Origin: Prevotella sp. UBA4217
GTDB taxonomy: Bacteria; Bacteroidota; Bacteroidia; Bacteroidales; Bacteroidaceae
Assembly: GCA_002379425.1 (NCBI GenBank)
Contig: DFTH01000003.1
Span: 248,627-312,626, forward strand
DNA length: 64,000 nt
Direction of reading: 5' to 3'
Position numbers and translations under genes: made by a program. The notes under the pieces are model-generated. The model worked only from the letters and a program-made list of their open reading frames with translations, ran no database searches and was not told the DNA's origin. This document shows positions 1 to 8,096 of the stretch, piece by piece (the stretch's first letter is position 1; the number at the start of each line of letters is the position of its first letter).

Positions 1-704
1 TGTCGAGCGACGTCTTTGTCTATAATCCCACTACCCACGAGGTGCTGACAGACACCCTACTTTCCACCAAGGAGTGGAGTGAAAACTCACCAGTCTTCTC
101 TCCCGATGGTAAGACCTTGTATTATATGACCTGTAAGCAGCAGGAATACCCGTCGCACTATCAGGACGAGAAGTATAACCTCTGCAAGATCAGTTTCGAC
201 CCGGCGACGGGGACGTTTGGTGAACGGGTGGATACCATCTTCAATGCCGTGGCGATGGGGAAGAGCCTGACATGGCCTCGCCCCAGTTATGACGGGCAGT
301 ACCTGCTCTTCACCCTTATGGACTATGGCTACTTCTCCATCTGGCACGAGGAGAGTCAGCAGTGGCTCCTCGACCTGCAGACGGGGGAAGCCCGCGAACT
401 CAGTGAAATCAACAGTCCGAAGGCCGACAGTTACCATAACTGGACGACCAACTCCCGCTGGATTGTTTTCACCAGTCGTCGCGACGATGGCTATTACAGT
501 AGGCTCTATCTGGCCGCCATCGACGATAAGGGCCATTTCTCTAAACCGTTCATGCTGCCGCAACGTAATCCTAAGGAATATTACGAGGAGAGTATCTTCT
601 CTTTCAACACCCCTGACTTCACGAAGGCAAAGGTTGATTTCGATGCTTACCATGCCGGCCTTGAAATCTCCTCGGATGAGCGTATCGCTACAAAAGTGAA
701 GTAA
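1..704 (+). CDS. TolB/PD40-type beta-propeller protein, C-terminal part (5' end outside window)
   Basis: The reading frame is open from base 3, so the true start lies upstream; 233 residues are visible. They contain PD40/TolB-like blades ('FSPDGKTLYY', 'RPSYDGQYLLF', 'NSRWIVFTSRRDDG'). The protein is a clear paralogue of the product of 12879-14315, with the same motif order (FSPDGK, ATGT, VDT, DG.YLL, DLQTG, SRW, RRDDG, FN.P), which carries an N-terminal anchor and a CxxCH motif not visible here. Such propellers are extracytoplasmic in Bacteroidota; the substrate or partner is unknown. A strong hairpin at 768-800 lies between this stop and the convergent operon. I infer that a second copy of the propeller operon ends here. 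Confidence 0.8.
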   Translation, partial: SSDVFVYNPTTHEVLTDTLLSTKEWSENSPVFSPDGKTLYYMTCKQQEYPSHYQDEKYNLCKISFDPATGTFGERVDTIFNAVAMGKSLTWPRPSYDGQYLLFTLMDYGYFSIWHEESQQWLLDLQTGEARELSEINSPKADSYHNWTTNSRWIVFTSRRDDGYYSRLYLAAIDDKGHFSKPFMLPQRNPKEYYEESIFSFNTPDFTKAKVDFDAYHAGLEISSDERIATKVK

Positions 705-767
705 ACCTCCAGCGGGCCGTCATCTCATCGTTGACGATCTATAGCAGAGTTCAGGCCTATGTGACAA

Positions 768-800
768 AAGAAGTGCCTGCCGTAATGGCAGGCACTTCTT
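768..800 (-). terminator. Hairpin between convergent units at 704 and 848
   Basis: Perfect 14-bp arms (768-781 and 787-800) around a 5-nt loop. On the minus strand the stem runs into a T-rich tail (TTCTTTTGTC), fitting a terminator for the glycine-rich operon. On the plus strand it may also stop the propeller transcript. Confidence 0.75.
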
Positions 801-847
801 GCATTAGGGTCGATAGACCTCACAAAACGTCAGAGATCCTCTGTTAC

Positions 848-3151
848 TTACTTGATCAAGACTTTTTTACCATTGATGATGTTCAGGCCCTTGCGAGGTG
901 CGCTGAGGCGCTGGCCATTGAGGTTGAAGATGCCCTCCAAAGCACCTTTCACGGTGCCTTCTCGATTGTCATCCATCTTGATGTCATCGATGTAGGTGGT
1001 CACCTGATCGTCTTCCTCGCCAAAGTCAAGCACGATTGAACGGGTCAAAGCGATACCGCTTTTCCTGTTATATGTGAAGTAAGCATGACTAGCATACACC
1101 CAAAGTTGATTGTTGGGCTTATAAAGTTTATTATTAGCACCGAGCAAGAATGCTTTATCGCCAGATTGCACCTGAACTGGTGCGATCTGTGCCTGGAAGC
1201 GAAGACCTCCGGACTCAGTTTCGAATTTGTTGGCAGATTCGCTCCATTCCTCTTCGTCTAGATATTCCTGATCTTCCATCTCGATTGTGACATTCGTGAA
1301 ACTGGGGTTCTCAATGGTGCCACCAGGAGCATTACTTGGATCTCCCCAGCGGATGATACAAGGTACACCGGCTTTAATCTCGCCATCGTTTTCTTTTGAG
1401 AAACTAATTGTCAGGCACTCATTTGCTGCGTCCCACGATGCTTCCTTGAACGTGCGGATGTCAGCGCCTGCCAGACAGGTCGTGGCCAGTTTCTCTTTCG
1501 AGAGACTGAATGGCAGGGTCAGCGTGTTCCAGTAGCCGTCTCTGTAGAGCGTGCGGTTCTTCAAGTCAACAAGAGTATATTTAGGAGCCACTGCTTTACT
1601 CCATGCTAAGTCCCAACTGCTTGACGTATTGTTTTGGCAGTCAATCTCGCAGCCTACATAGACAGCGCAGAACTCAATGGCACCATAGATGTTGCTGATG
1701 TCAACAACGTCGCCTGGCGCATATACATCACCATTGGGGCCACCACAGTGTCCCGTAGTCTCTCCTGCTACGTTGCCATAGATACTCAGTATCCACTTGT
1801 ACCTGTTTTGAGCAGCACTGCCGCCAGAAAGCATGGGCAGGGTAATCTTTGTGCTGTTACCTACTTCATAGGTGTCACTGGTCTTCGAGGTTGTAGCAGC
1901 AATAGCGTAATAACTAACAGTGTAAGTGAGAGGGGTAGCAGCACCTGCTGATTCGGCAACACTGGCCGAGCCTTTAGCACCGCCTTTGCCACCTGGCTTG
2001 TGGTTGTCCATGTCATCAAAAATGCCGTCATCACCCTGGAACCAGCAACTATTACCCTTTTCTCCATCGTTAGCATCGGTACCTTTACCACCTTCACCGC
2101 CACCGGCACCTACCGAACCCCAGTCGGAGGATAGCCAAGCGTTTTTGGCACAGGCGCTGCCACAGGCACCAGAAGCGCCACCGCCGCCACCGGCACCACC
2201 AGTACCGATAGCCTGAGCGCTGCCGCCGCCGGCACCGCCTCCGCCGCCTCCGCCACCTGCGATACTTTGCAGGTCTTTGACTTCAATTTCTGGGATAGGT
2301 ATTCCATTCACCATGTGAATGTCTGTGACTTCAATCTCTCCGCCACCACACAATACTTTACCGCATTGACCATGCGTGCCACCATTGCCTTTGGCACCTC
2401 CTTGGGCTTTGATTGTAATGGTGGACTGTACAAAGAGTTTACCCATGGCTGCAGCCGTAGCACCAGCCTCGCCGTCGTCACCTTTTCGTCCAGGGACATC
2501 TCCACCGGTCCATTCTGCCATGGATTGCGGACGATTCTCTTCTCTCGTCATTGGAGCACCGTTACCGCCTTTGCCGCCAGCAGTGCCGATGCCTGCACCG
2601 GCACCTCCGCCACCGTGACCACCGGCACCACCGAGACCGCATAGAATCTTCTTTCCTAAGAACCATGTCTTGGGACTTTCGGTATCCTCCATACCGTCAG
2701 TTCCTTTGCCGCCGTTTTTGCCGTTGGCTGCATTACCGCCAGTGGCTATCACCGTGCCGCTGCCGAGGATGTTGAGTGTAGAACCCGATGGTAGCAGAAT
2801 GCCGGCGCCTGCAGCAGAGGTGGTGTCAGCGTCAGCGCCTATTGCGGTGATTGTCACTCCGGCAGGAATGTAAAGATTCACCGTTCTGCCTGCCTGCACA
2901 TAGAGACCGCTACCCTGTCCGTCACCGCCGTTTTCATTGGTGAAGGTGAGGTCTTTTGTTACGTAGTAGTACTCATTTCTCAGTTCGAAACCCTTGGTGC
3001 TTCCAGCCGTGATGTGGGTCCACTCACTCGTTGCCGTCTTAATCTGACCCCAGTTCTCATCTTTTGTGTCCTCCTGCGCCCAAGCGGCACCCTGATGTGT
3101 CAGGGTGCCCGCAAATAAGGCGAGGAAAGATAATATAGATAATCTTTTCAT
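848..3151 (-). CDS. Secreted glycine-rich surface protein with sorting-like C-terminal tail (copy A)
   Basis: 767 residues with a signal peptide (MKRLSILSFLALFAG, cleavage near AWAQ-ED). An N-terminal beta-rich segment ('AGRTVNLYIPAGVTI', 'GAGILLPSGSTLNILGSG') leads into a glycine-rich region, about residues 134-394, with 'GGAGG' runs and 'GAGAGIGTAG'. A later domain contains 'NRTLYRDGYWNTLTLPF', and the protein ends in 'NLNGQRLSAPRKGLNIING', a tail typical of Prevotella surface proteins and resembling type IX secretion C-terminal domains. It is homologous along its whole length to 3809-6088, with the glycine region at the same residue positions. It is last of three genes in an operon, 17 bp after the lipoprotein gene. 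No enzymatic motif was recognised; a structural or adhesive role is a guess. Confidence 0.8.
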   Translation of the reverse strand: MKRLSILSFLALFAGTLTHQGAAWAQEDTKDENWGQIKTATSEWTHITAGSTKGFELRNEYYYVTKDLTFTNENGGDGQGSGLYVQAGRTVNLYIPAGVTITAIGADADTTSAAGAGILLPSGSTLNILGSGTVIATGGNAANGKNGGKGTDGMEDTESPKTWFLGKKILCGLGGAGGHGGGGAGAGIGTAGGKGGNGAPMTREENRPQSMAEWTGGDVPGRKGDDGEAGATAAAMGKLFVQSTITIKAQGGAKGNGGTHGQCGKVLCGGGEIEVTDIHMVNGIPIPEIEVKDLQSIAGGGGGGGGAGGGSAQAIGTGGAGGGGGASGACGSACAKNAWLSSDWGSVGAGGGEGGKGTDANDGEKGNSCWFQGDDGIFDDMDNHKPGGKGGAKGSASVAESAGAATPLTYTVSYYAIAATTSKTSDTYEVGNSTKITLPMLSGGSAAQNRYKWILSIYGNVAGETTGHCGGPNGDVYAPGDVVDISNIYGAIEFCAVYVGCEIDCQNNTSSSWDLAWSKAVAPKYTLVDLKNRTLYRDGYWNTLTLPFSLSKEKLATTCLAGADIRTFKEASWDAANECLTISFSKENDGEIKAGVPCIIRWGDPSNAPGGTIENPSFTNVTIEMEDQEYLDEEEWSESANKFETESGGLRFQAQIAPVQVQSGDKAFLLGANNKLYKPNNQLWVYASHAYFTYNRKSGIALTRSIVLDFGEEDDQVTTYIDDIKMDDNREGTVKGALEGIFNLNGQRLSAPRKGLNIINGKKVLIK

Positions 3152-3168
3152 CTCATATTATGATTATA

Positions 3169-3786
3169 TTAACGGATATTGTCCGCATTGAAATTATCTG
3201 AAGTTGCTCCTCCTAATTTCAAGCCTACATTCGACTTGATTTTTTGTTTGAGTTCCTCCTTGATGGCTTCCTCCTTTTCGGCATTAGCCTTGGCAAGCGT
3301 ATGGGTTCCGTCGTTGTTGGTCATCGTCACAGTTTTGTCGGAAAGTTTTATCTTCGTTTCGGCTACATTGGTTATATTCTTGCCGTAATTGCCGTCGCCA
3401 CGGGTCAAACTGTGGGGAAGATCATAGGTCTCACCAGTATCAGGGTCACCAAGTTGTACCCTACCGTCTTCTAATAACTTCCACGAGAAGTAGGCTTCCT
3501 CAGGACCGCCATAGACCTCCACCGGTTCGTCGCCGATCTCGTCGAAGACACCTGCGATGATGTAGCCAGTATGGTCTTCATCGACCTTTACTGCCAGTAG
3601 CACTCTGCTGAAAGGTATGCCTTCCTCGGTTTCGTCGGCATATTCAAAATCTTCATACCACAGGCCGATAAATTCCTTTTCCGTAGCAGTGTTATCAGCG
3701 GATGATGGATTATCCTCTACCGTGCAACCAGTCATGCCCAATATGAGCGCTGCGGCTGCAAATATTGTAAAAATCTTCTTTTTCAT
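3169..3786 (-). CDS. Small lipoprotein between the glycine-rich proteins
   Basis: 205 residues. The N-terminus MKKKIFTIFAAAALILGMTGC is a lipobox (Cys21), so the mature protein should be lipid-anchored. The body is acidic and beta-rich in appearance ('FIGLWYEDFEYADE', 'FSWKLLEDGRVQLGD'), with a Lys-rich C-terminal helix. The FIGLWYED start recalls small lipocalin-like Bacteroidota lipoproteins, but I cannot assign a family. It lies 22 bp after the upstream and 17 bp before the downstream glycine-rich gene, so it is co-transcribed and may be an accessory or anchoring partner (inference). Confidence 0.75.
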   Translation of the reverse strand: MKKKIFTIFAAAALILGMTGCTVEDNPSSADNTATEKEFIGLWYEDFEYADETEEGIPFSRVLLAVKVDEDHTGYIIAGVFDEIGDEPVEVYGGPEEAYFSWKLLEDGRVQLGDPDTGETYDLPHSLTRGDGNYGKNITNVAETKIKLSDKTVTMTNNDGTHTLAKANAEKEEAIKEELKQKIKSNVGLKLGGATSDNFNADNIR

Positions 3787-3808
3787 TGTTTTTATATATT
3801 TTAAATTG

Positions 3809-6088
3809 TTATTTAACCACGTATTTTTTACCGTTTATTATATTAATGCCCTTCTGCGGAGCACTGAGGCGCTGACCGTTGAGGTTATAGATGGGACCGT
3901 CATTCTGGTCCTCGCCCTTGACCTTGAACGTCTGAATGCTTGTGGTCTCTCCGTCATCGAAACTCATCATAATACCTCGCGTGCCTGCATAATCTGGGGG
4001 AACGATAAAGTAGCCACGGCAGCCGCCAACGTTGATGTTGCTTGAGGGATAGTAGAGAGTGCTGTTTTTACCTAGAACTAACTTCGTTTTGTCATTAGCG
4101 CTCAGTGTCTCTGATGATGAGAACGTTCCTTGGAAAATGATTTCACCTCCAAACCCGCCATCGCCAGACCAACTGCCAGGAGTTGTTGCCTTGACCGTCA
4201 CGCCCTGGAAGTCCAGTTGATGTATATCGTTTTCACTATCATCCACAAGGGCATTTCCTGATGTCCACTTCACTAGATAAGGCTTGCCTCGCTGTATAGC
4301 ATCAGCATTCTTAAATGCGAACAAGAGAACAGGGTCTTTTGTTCCTTTAGCACCATCTGGATAGAATCCACTCAGATCCTCATCCATTTTCACAATCTTT
4401 GCTCCGGCCAACGGAGAATCGTTAATCTGCTCTGCGGTCATATCGAAGGGCAGACAGAGGGTGTTCCAATTGCCGTCTTTATAGAGCGTACGATTCTGGA
4501 GTCTGACCGTTACAGGGTACTCGTTATTCAGGAAGGTGTTGATTATCTCCTCATTGTTGCCACTATTTTTGAGGACACATGCGCCTTTCACCTCCTTGAA
4601 AGTAATGTCGCCATATACATCGGCGAGAAGTATGGTGCGATATACTTCTTTATCATAAGCACCTCCATGGAATACATTTTCTGCTATGGTGTATTTACTT
4701 GGTTTAGTGCCAGCGGCGCTGCAGTCCTTACCATAGACGTACAATACCCACTGGTAGCCCTCTATCTCATTCTTCGGCAGTGTGATGAAGGTGGCACTTG
4801 AGGGAGAATATGTAACCGCTACAGGGTTGGTATTCGTTCCGTTGACTTTTGTCTTCTCAGGGATATAAGTGATGTTGTACGTCAGTTTGGCCTCCTCGCC
4901 TGAGTTCACCGCACCTTCGGCTGAGGCATTGCCATAACCGCCACCAGAGCCACCACTTGCACGATTGTCTCCATCACTATCACTCCACCCGCGGTCACTA
5001 TAAGGGCCAGCATAACCTTCCTTGATTTCTGCGTTTTCAGGATTATCCATCAGACTTTCTGTACCATTGGCAGCCGAACTTCCATCGGCATTTTTACCGC
5101 CGGCGCCTCCATGAGCACCTGCATAGAGAAAATTACTAGCGGCCCATTTGATGCTACCGCTGGCACCGCCGCCACCGCCGCCACCGCCGGGGCCACCGGT
5201 ACCGATGTTATTGGCTGCACCGCCGAAACCGCCAGCGCCGCCGCCGGCACCACCAGCCAGTGAGTAGTTATTTCCTGGATCGAGAAAAGCGTTTCTGCCT
5301 CTGTTGCCGCCGTTGCCACCACTGGTACCAGCGCTGCCTCCAGTGGCTGCCACACGGATACCGAAAGTCTGTTCCACATAGAGTTTACCCATATTTCCAG
5401 CAGTACTACCGGCACTACCGTCCTCACCATAATTACCGGCCATGTTAGTGGTATTCCCAACTTCTGTTGCTACGCCGCCTACGCCGCCAGCGCCGCCATT
5501 GGCACCACGTGTACCAATGCCTGCACCAGCACCGCCGCCGCCATAACCACCGGCACCACCGTTTCCGCCCCGATACCTTTTACTACCATTCCAAGAGTCA
5601 GTACCATTGCCGCCATTGCCGCCATTGGCAGCCTTACCGCCTTTAGCGGTAATCACGTATTCAGGGACAAAGTTTTTACCATCTGGTGTTAAGGATCCGC
5701 AACCGATAATGTAGAGCGTGTTGCCCTCTGCCAGTTCGATGCCGGCACCTGCGCCAGTGGCTCCGTCAGCATCGGCTCCTACACAGTTGATCTTGACAAA
5801 TGCAGGAAAGTAGAGATACACCGTGCCCTTGATGGTCAGTCCGCTGCCGCCAGGGGTGGTATTGGTGAAATTTTGGCTTTCCTTGACGTAGTAATACGAA
5901 GTAACACCTGAAGCACCAAGCACCTTTCCCGTAGTGGAACCTCCTGTCAGGGCCTCCCAAGAGGCTGAGGTGGTTTGTGTCTGATTAAAGATTGATTCCA
6001 TACCATTCTGCCCCATTGCCCCGCTGCCGCCTGTGAGGCATCCCAAAAACAGGGCAAGAGATGTGAAGAGTAGTTTTCTTTTCTTCAT
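3809..6088 (-). CDS. Secreted glycine-rich surface protein with sorting-like C-terminal tail (copy B)
   Basis: 759 residues when started at MKKRKLLFTSLALF (ATG at 6086-6088). A longer in-frame extension reaches 6172 but overlaps the promoter at 6137-6168, so I reject it. Layout matches copy A: signal peptide, beta-rich start ('GTVYLYFPAFVKI', 'GAGIELAEGNTLYIIG'), glycine-rich region about residues 136-393 with 'GAGAGIGTRGANGG', then 'NRTLYKDGNWNTLCLPFDM' and the tail 'YNLNGQRLSAPQKGINIING'. First gene of a three-gene operon ending at the hairpin 768-800. The near-equal length and register of the glycine regions point to duplication followed by divergence. Function unknown; secretion and cell-surface attachment are inferred from the tail. 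Confidence 0.8.
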   Translation of the reverse strand: MKKRKLLFTSLALFLGCLTGGSGAMGQNGMESIFNQTQTTSASWEALTGGSTTGKVLGASGVTSYYYVKESQNFTNTTPGGSGLTIKGTVYLYFPAFVKINCVGADADGATGAGAGIELAEGNTLYIIGCGSLTPDGKNFVPEYVITAKGGKAANGGNGGNGTDSWNGSKRYRGGNGGAGGYGGGGAGAGIGTRGANGGAGGVGGVATEVGNTTNMAGNYGEDGSAGSTAGNMGKLYVEQTFGIRVAATGGSAGTSGGNGGNRGRNAFLDPGNNYSLAGGAGGGAGGFGGAANNIGTGGPGGGGGGGGASGSIKWAASNFLYAGAHGGAGGKNADGSSAANGTESLMDNPENAEIKEGYAGPYSDRGWSDSDGDNRASGGSGGGYGNASAEGAVNSGEEAKLTYNITYIPEKTKVNGTNTNPVAVTYSPSSATFITLPKNEIEGYQWVLYVYGKDCSAAGTKPSKYTIAENVFHGGAYDKEVYRTILLADVYGDITFKEVKGACVLKNSGNNEEIINTFLNNEYPVTVRLQNRTLYKDGNWNTLCLPFDMTAEQINDSPLAGAKIVKMDEDLSGFYPDGAKGTKDPVLLFAFKNADAIQRGKPYLVKWTSGNALVDDSENDIHQLDFQGVTVKATTPGSWSGDGGFGGEIIFQGTFSSSETLSANDKTKLVLGKNSTLYYPSSNINVGGCRGYFIVPPDYAGTRGIMMSFDDGETTSIQTFKVKGEDQNDGPIYNLNGQRLSAPQKGINIINGKKYVVK

Positions 6089-6136
6089 GTTGATCTTAAT
6101 TTTAAAATTGTTAAACATTAATAGGTTGTTTTTATG

Positions 6137-6168
6137 CAAAGATAGCGTTTTTCCTCTATACCGGCAAA
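6137..6168 (-). promoter_or_regulatory. Bacteroidota-type promoter for the glycine-rich operon
   Basis: Minus-strand TATCTTTG (-7) at 6137-6144 and TTTG (-33) at 6165-6168 with a 20-bp spacer, a full match to the Bacteroidota consensus. It fixes the start of the downstream gene at 6088. Confidence 0.75.
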
Positions 6169-6288
6169 TCAAATCAGCCTGTCATGGTAAATTTTGCAGA
6201 TTTTGCAACAGTTTTTGCATATTTTGAAGGTCTGGTCTCAGAAATTCCCCTTGTTCCACGCATATTGGTGGGCTGTTGACCGTGCACT

Positions 6289-8052
6289 TTACTCAGAGAA
6301 AACTTTCTTGCCCTCGAAGTAGGTGGCAGCAGGTTTGGCCTCATGTATCTCTGTTACTGGGCAGGTCAGCACGTCCTTCGTGACTAGCAGGAAGTCGGCA
6401 TACTTGCCAGTCTTGATGCTGCCGCGTTCGTCCTCAAGAAACATCTGCCTGGCCACGTTGATGGTTAGGGCGGTGAGAGCCTGCTCACGGGTAATGCATT
6501 CTTCTGTCCACCAAGGTTTCCCCACCTCGGCATAATAATCACCCGTCTGCGTAATCTCCATGATACTGAACGGGTCGTCGGGGGCTCCGCTCAAGGCGGG
6601 GTAGTCTGTGTGTGAAGATATGTTGATGCCATAGTCAAAGAATGACTTCATCGGATAGCCTTTGTCCTTCAAGCCTTCAGGGAGTTCGCGCAGCAGTTGC
6701 TCCTGCAGCGGGTCGTCGGCATGATGCCAAAGCATGCCTGAGGTGACATAGATGTTGTGGAGGGCTATACGCTGATAGTCTGGCTCACTGACGCTGTACA
6801 CATGTACAAGCGTGTTGCGCAACTCGTCCTTTCCGCCATTGATATAGGCATTGACAAGGCGTGTGACACCCTTGTTACCCATCACGTGTACGTGCATGGT
6901 GATGCCCTTTTCGTTGGCCTTGCGCGTGATCTCGGTCAGTTCCTCTTCCGTCCAGTTGGGGATACCCTGGTGCCCGTCAGGATAGAGCGGGTCTACAAAT
7001 CCTGTGCCGCTTTCCACCGTGCCGTCCATGAAGAGTTTGAGCCAGTTTGTCTTTACGCGTGTGGAAGAATATTTCTTGGCGTCTGCGGCTTTGGCCAAGA
7101 CAGCGTCCACATCCATCCAACTATCCATTTCGTAGGCCGTTCCCAACACGAATTTCATGTTGCCGGCCTGATCCAACTCATGGGCGGCCTTATAGAAACT
7201 CTCATTGAAGAAGTAGGTGGAGTAGCCGTCGAGATACATCGTATAGCCCTCCTCGAGCAGTTGCTCCTGGATGCTGGCCATATTCTGTTTTGCTATGTCA
7301 ACAGAAAAGAGTTTCTCGTTGTCCAAGAAAGAACGTACATAGGTGCCCGCCTGTTCTTTCACATAGCCATTAGGCTTGCCGTCGGCACCCAGCACAATCT
7401 CGCCGCCACGTATGTCCGTCTTCACATAGGTGCCGTCTTCTTTCATGATGCCTGCCTTGACCAGCATGATGGTATTTACCAACCCCTTGTGTCCCTCATT
7501 GTCGGCAAAGTAGATGGGGATGTCGCTGCAGATAGCATCCAACTTCTTGCGGTAGTCCAGGTCCACCGGATACTTCATCACATCCCAGCCTTGCCCGAAG
7601 ATAGCCGAAGCCCCTGTCTCCCTGGCTTTCCTAACAGCAGCGGGGACGATTTCATTGAAGAACTTGTCCTCATTGTCCGTCATTTCCATGATGGTCCCGA
7701 CGGCCCCGATGGCGTAACCCATCGAATAATGGGCATGACCGTTGCCGCAGGCGGGCATCACAAGACCTTTCCCGGTGTAGTCCACCACCTCAGTCTTGCC
7801 ATCTTCCACAAAGGCTTTGGCACCAGCCTTGTCGCCTACATAGACATACTTGCCGTCCTTCACGGCAAAGGCTTCTACAATCTGATTGCCTTCAGAAGTG
7901 AACACCTTGCCATAGACCACGAGGTCTGCCTTTTCGGCAGTGGTGCCTCCACTGCTTGGGTTGTCTGAACTTGAGCAGTTGACAAGCATACTCATACCAA
8001 ACACTATGCTCACCAACGTGATGAGCGACAGCATCTTCTTTGTCATTTGCAT
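6289..8052 (-). CDS. Amidohydrolase-family (YtcJ-like) lipoprotein, copy 2
   Basis: 587 residues. The signal ends at a lipobox-like 'MLVNCSSSDNPSSG', predicting a membrane-anchored extracytoplasmic enzyme. The fold is amidohydrolase superfamily, Amidohydro_3/YtcJ type: small N-terminal beta domain ('VVYGKVFTSEGNQIVEAFAV'), HxH metal motif in 'GNGHAHYSMG' (about residues 107-109), 'HVHVMGN' further on, and 'SSHTDYPALSGAPDDP' with a metal-binding Asp; the C-terminus returns to the beta domain ('GSIKTGKYADFLLV'). Very similar to the neighbour at 8097-9863, 44 bp upstream. YtcJ-like enzymes hydrolyse amide or related bonds on unknown substrates. Last gene of the esterase-amidohydrolase operon. 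Start may be Met1 or Met3. Confidence 0.85.
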   Translation of the reverse strand: MQMTKKMLSLITLVSIVFGMSMLVNCSSSDNPSSGGTTAEKADLVVYGKVFTSEGNQIVEAFAVKDGKYVYVGDKAGAKAFVEDGKTEVVDYTGKGLVMPACGNGHAHYSMGYAIGAVGTIMEMTDNEDKFFNEIVPAAVRKARETGASAIFGQGWDVMKYPVDLDYRKKLDAICSDIPIYFADNEGHKGLVNTIMLVKAGIMKEDGTYVKTDIRGGEIVLGADGKPNGYVKEQAGTYVRSFLDNEKLFSVDIAKQNMASIQEQLLEEGYTMYLDGYSTYFFNESFYKAAHELDQAGNMKFVLGTAYEMDSWMDVDAVLAKAADAKKYSSTRVKTNWLKLFMDGTVESGTGFVDPLYPDGHQGIPNWTEEELTEITRKANEKGITMHVHVMGNKGVTRLVNAYINGGKDELRNTLVHVYSVSEPDYQRIALHNIYVTSGMLWHHADDPLQEQLLRELPEGLKDKGYPMKSFFDYGINISSHTDYPALSGAPDDPFSIMEITQTGDYYAEVGKPWWTEECITREQALTALTINVARQMFLEDERGSIKTGKYADFLLVTKDVLTCPVTEIHEAKPAATYFEGKKVFSE

Positions 8053-8096
8053 ACGAATTTTCAGTTTTATTTGTTGGATTTTTCTCTGTTCTTAAT

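Noticed and set aside
1970-2750. Glycine-codon runs in the first glycine-rich gene as a possible unstable repeat
   Set aside because: The GGC/GGT/GCC codons are mixed and not in exact tandem units, so they look like coding bias for glycine, not a slippage tract.
6757-7968. 403-codon plus-strand frame opposite an amidohydrolase gene
   Set aside because: A similar but shorter shadow recurs opposite the paralogue at 8532-9065, as expected from shared codon bias of the sense genes.
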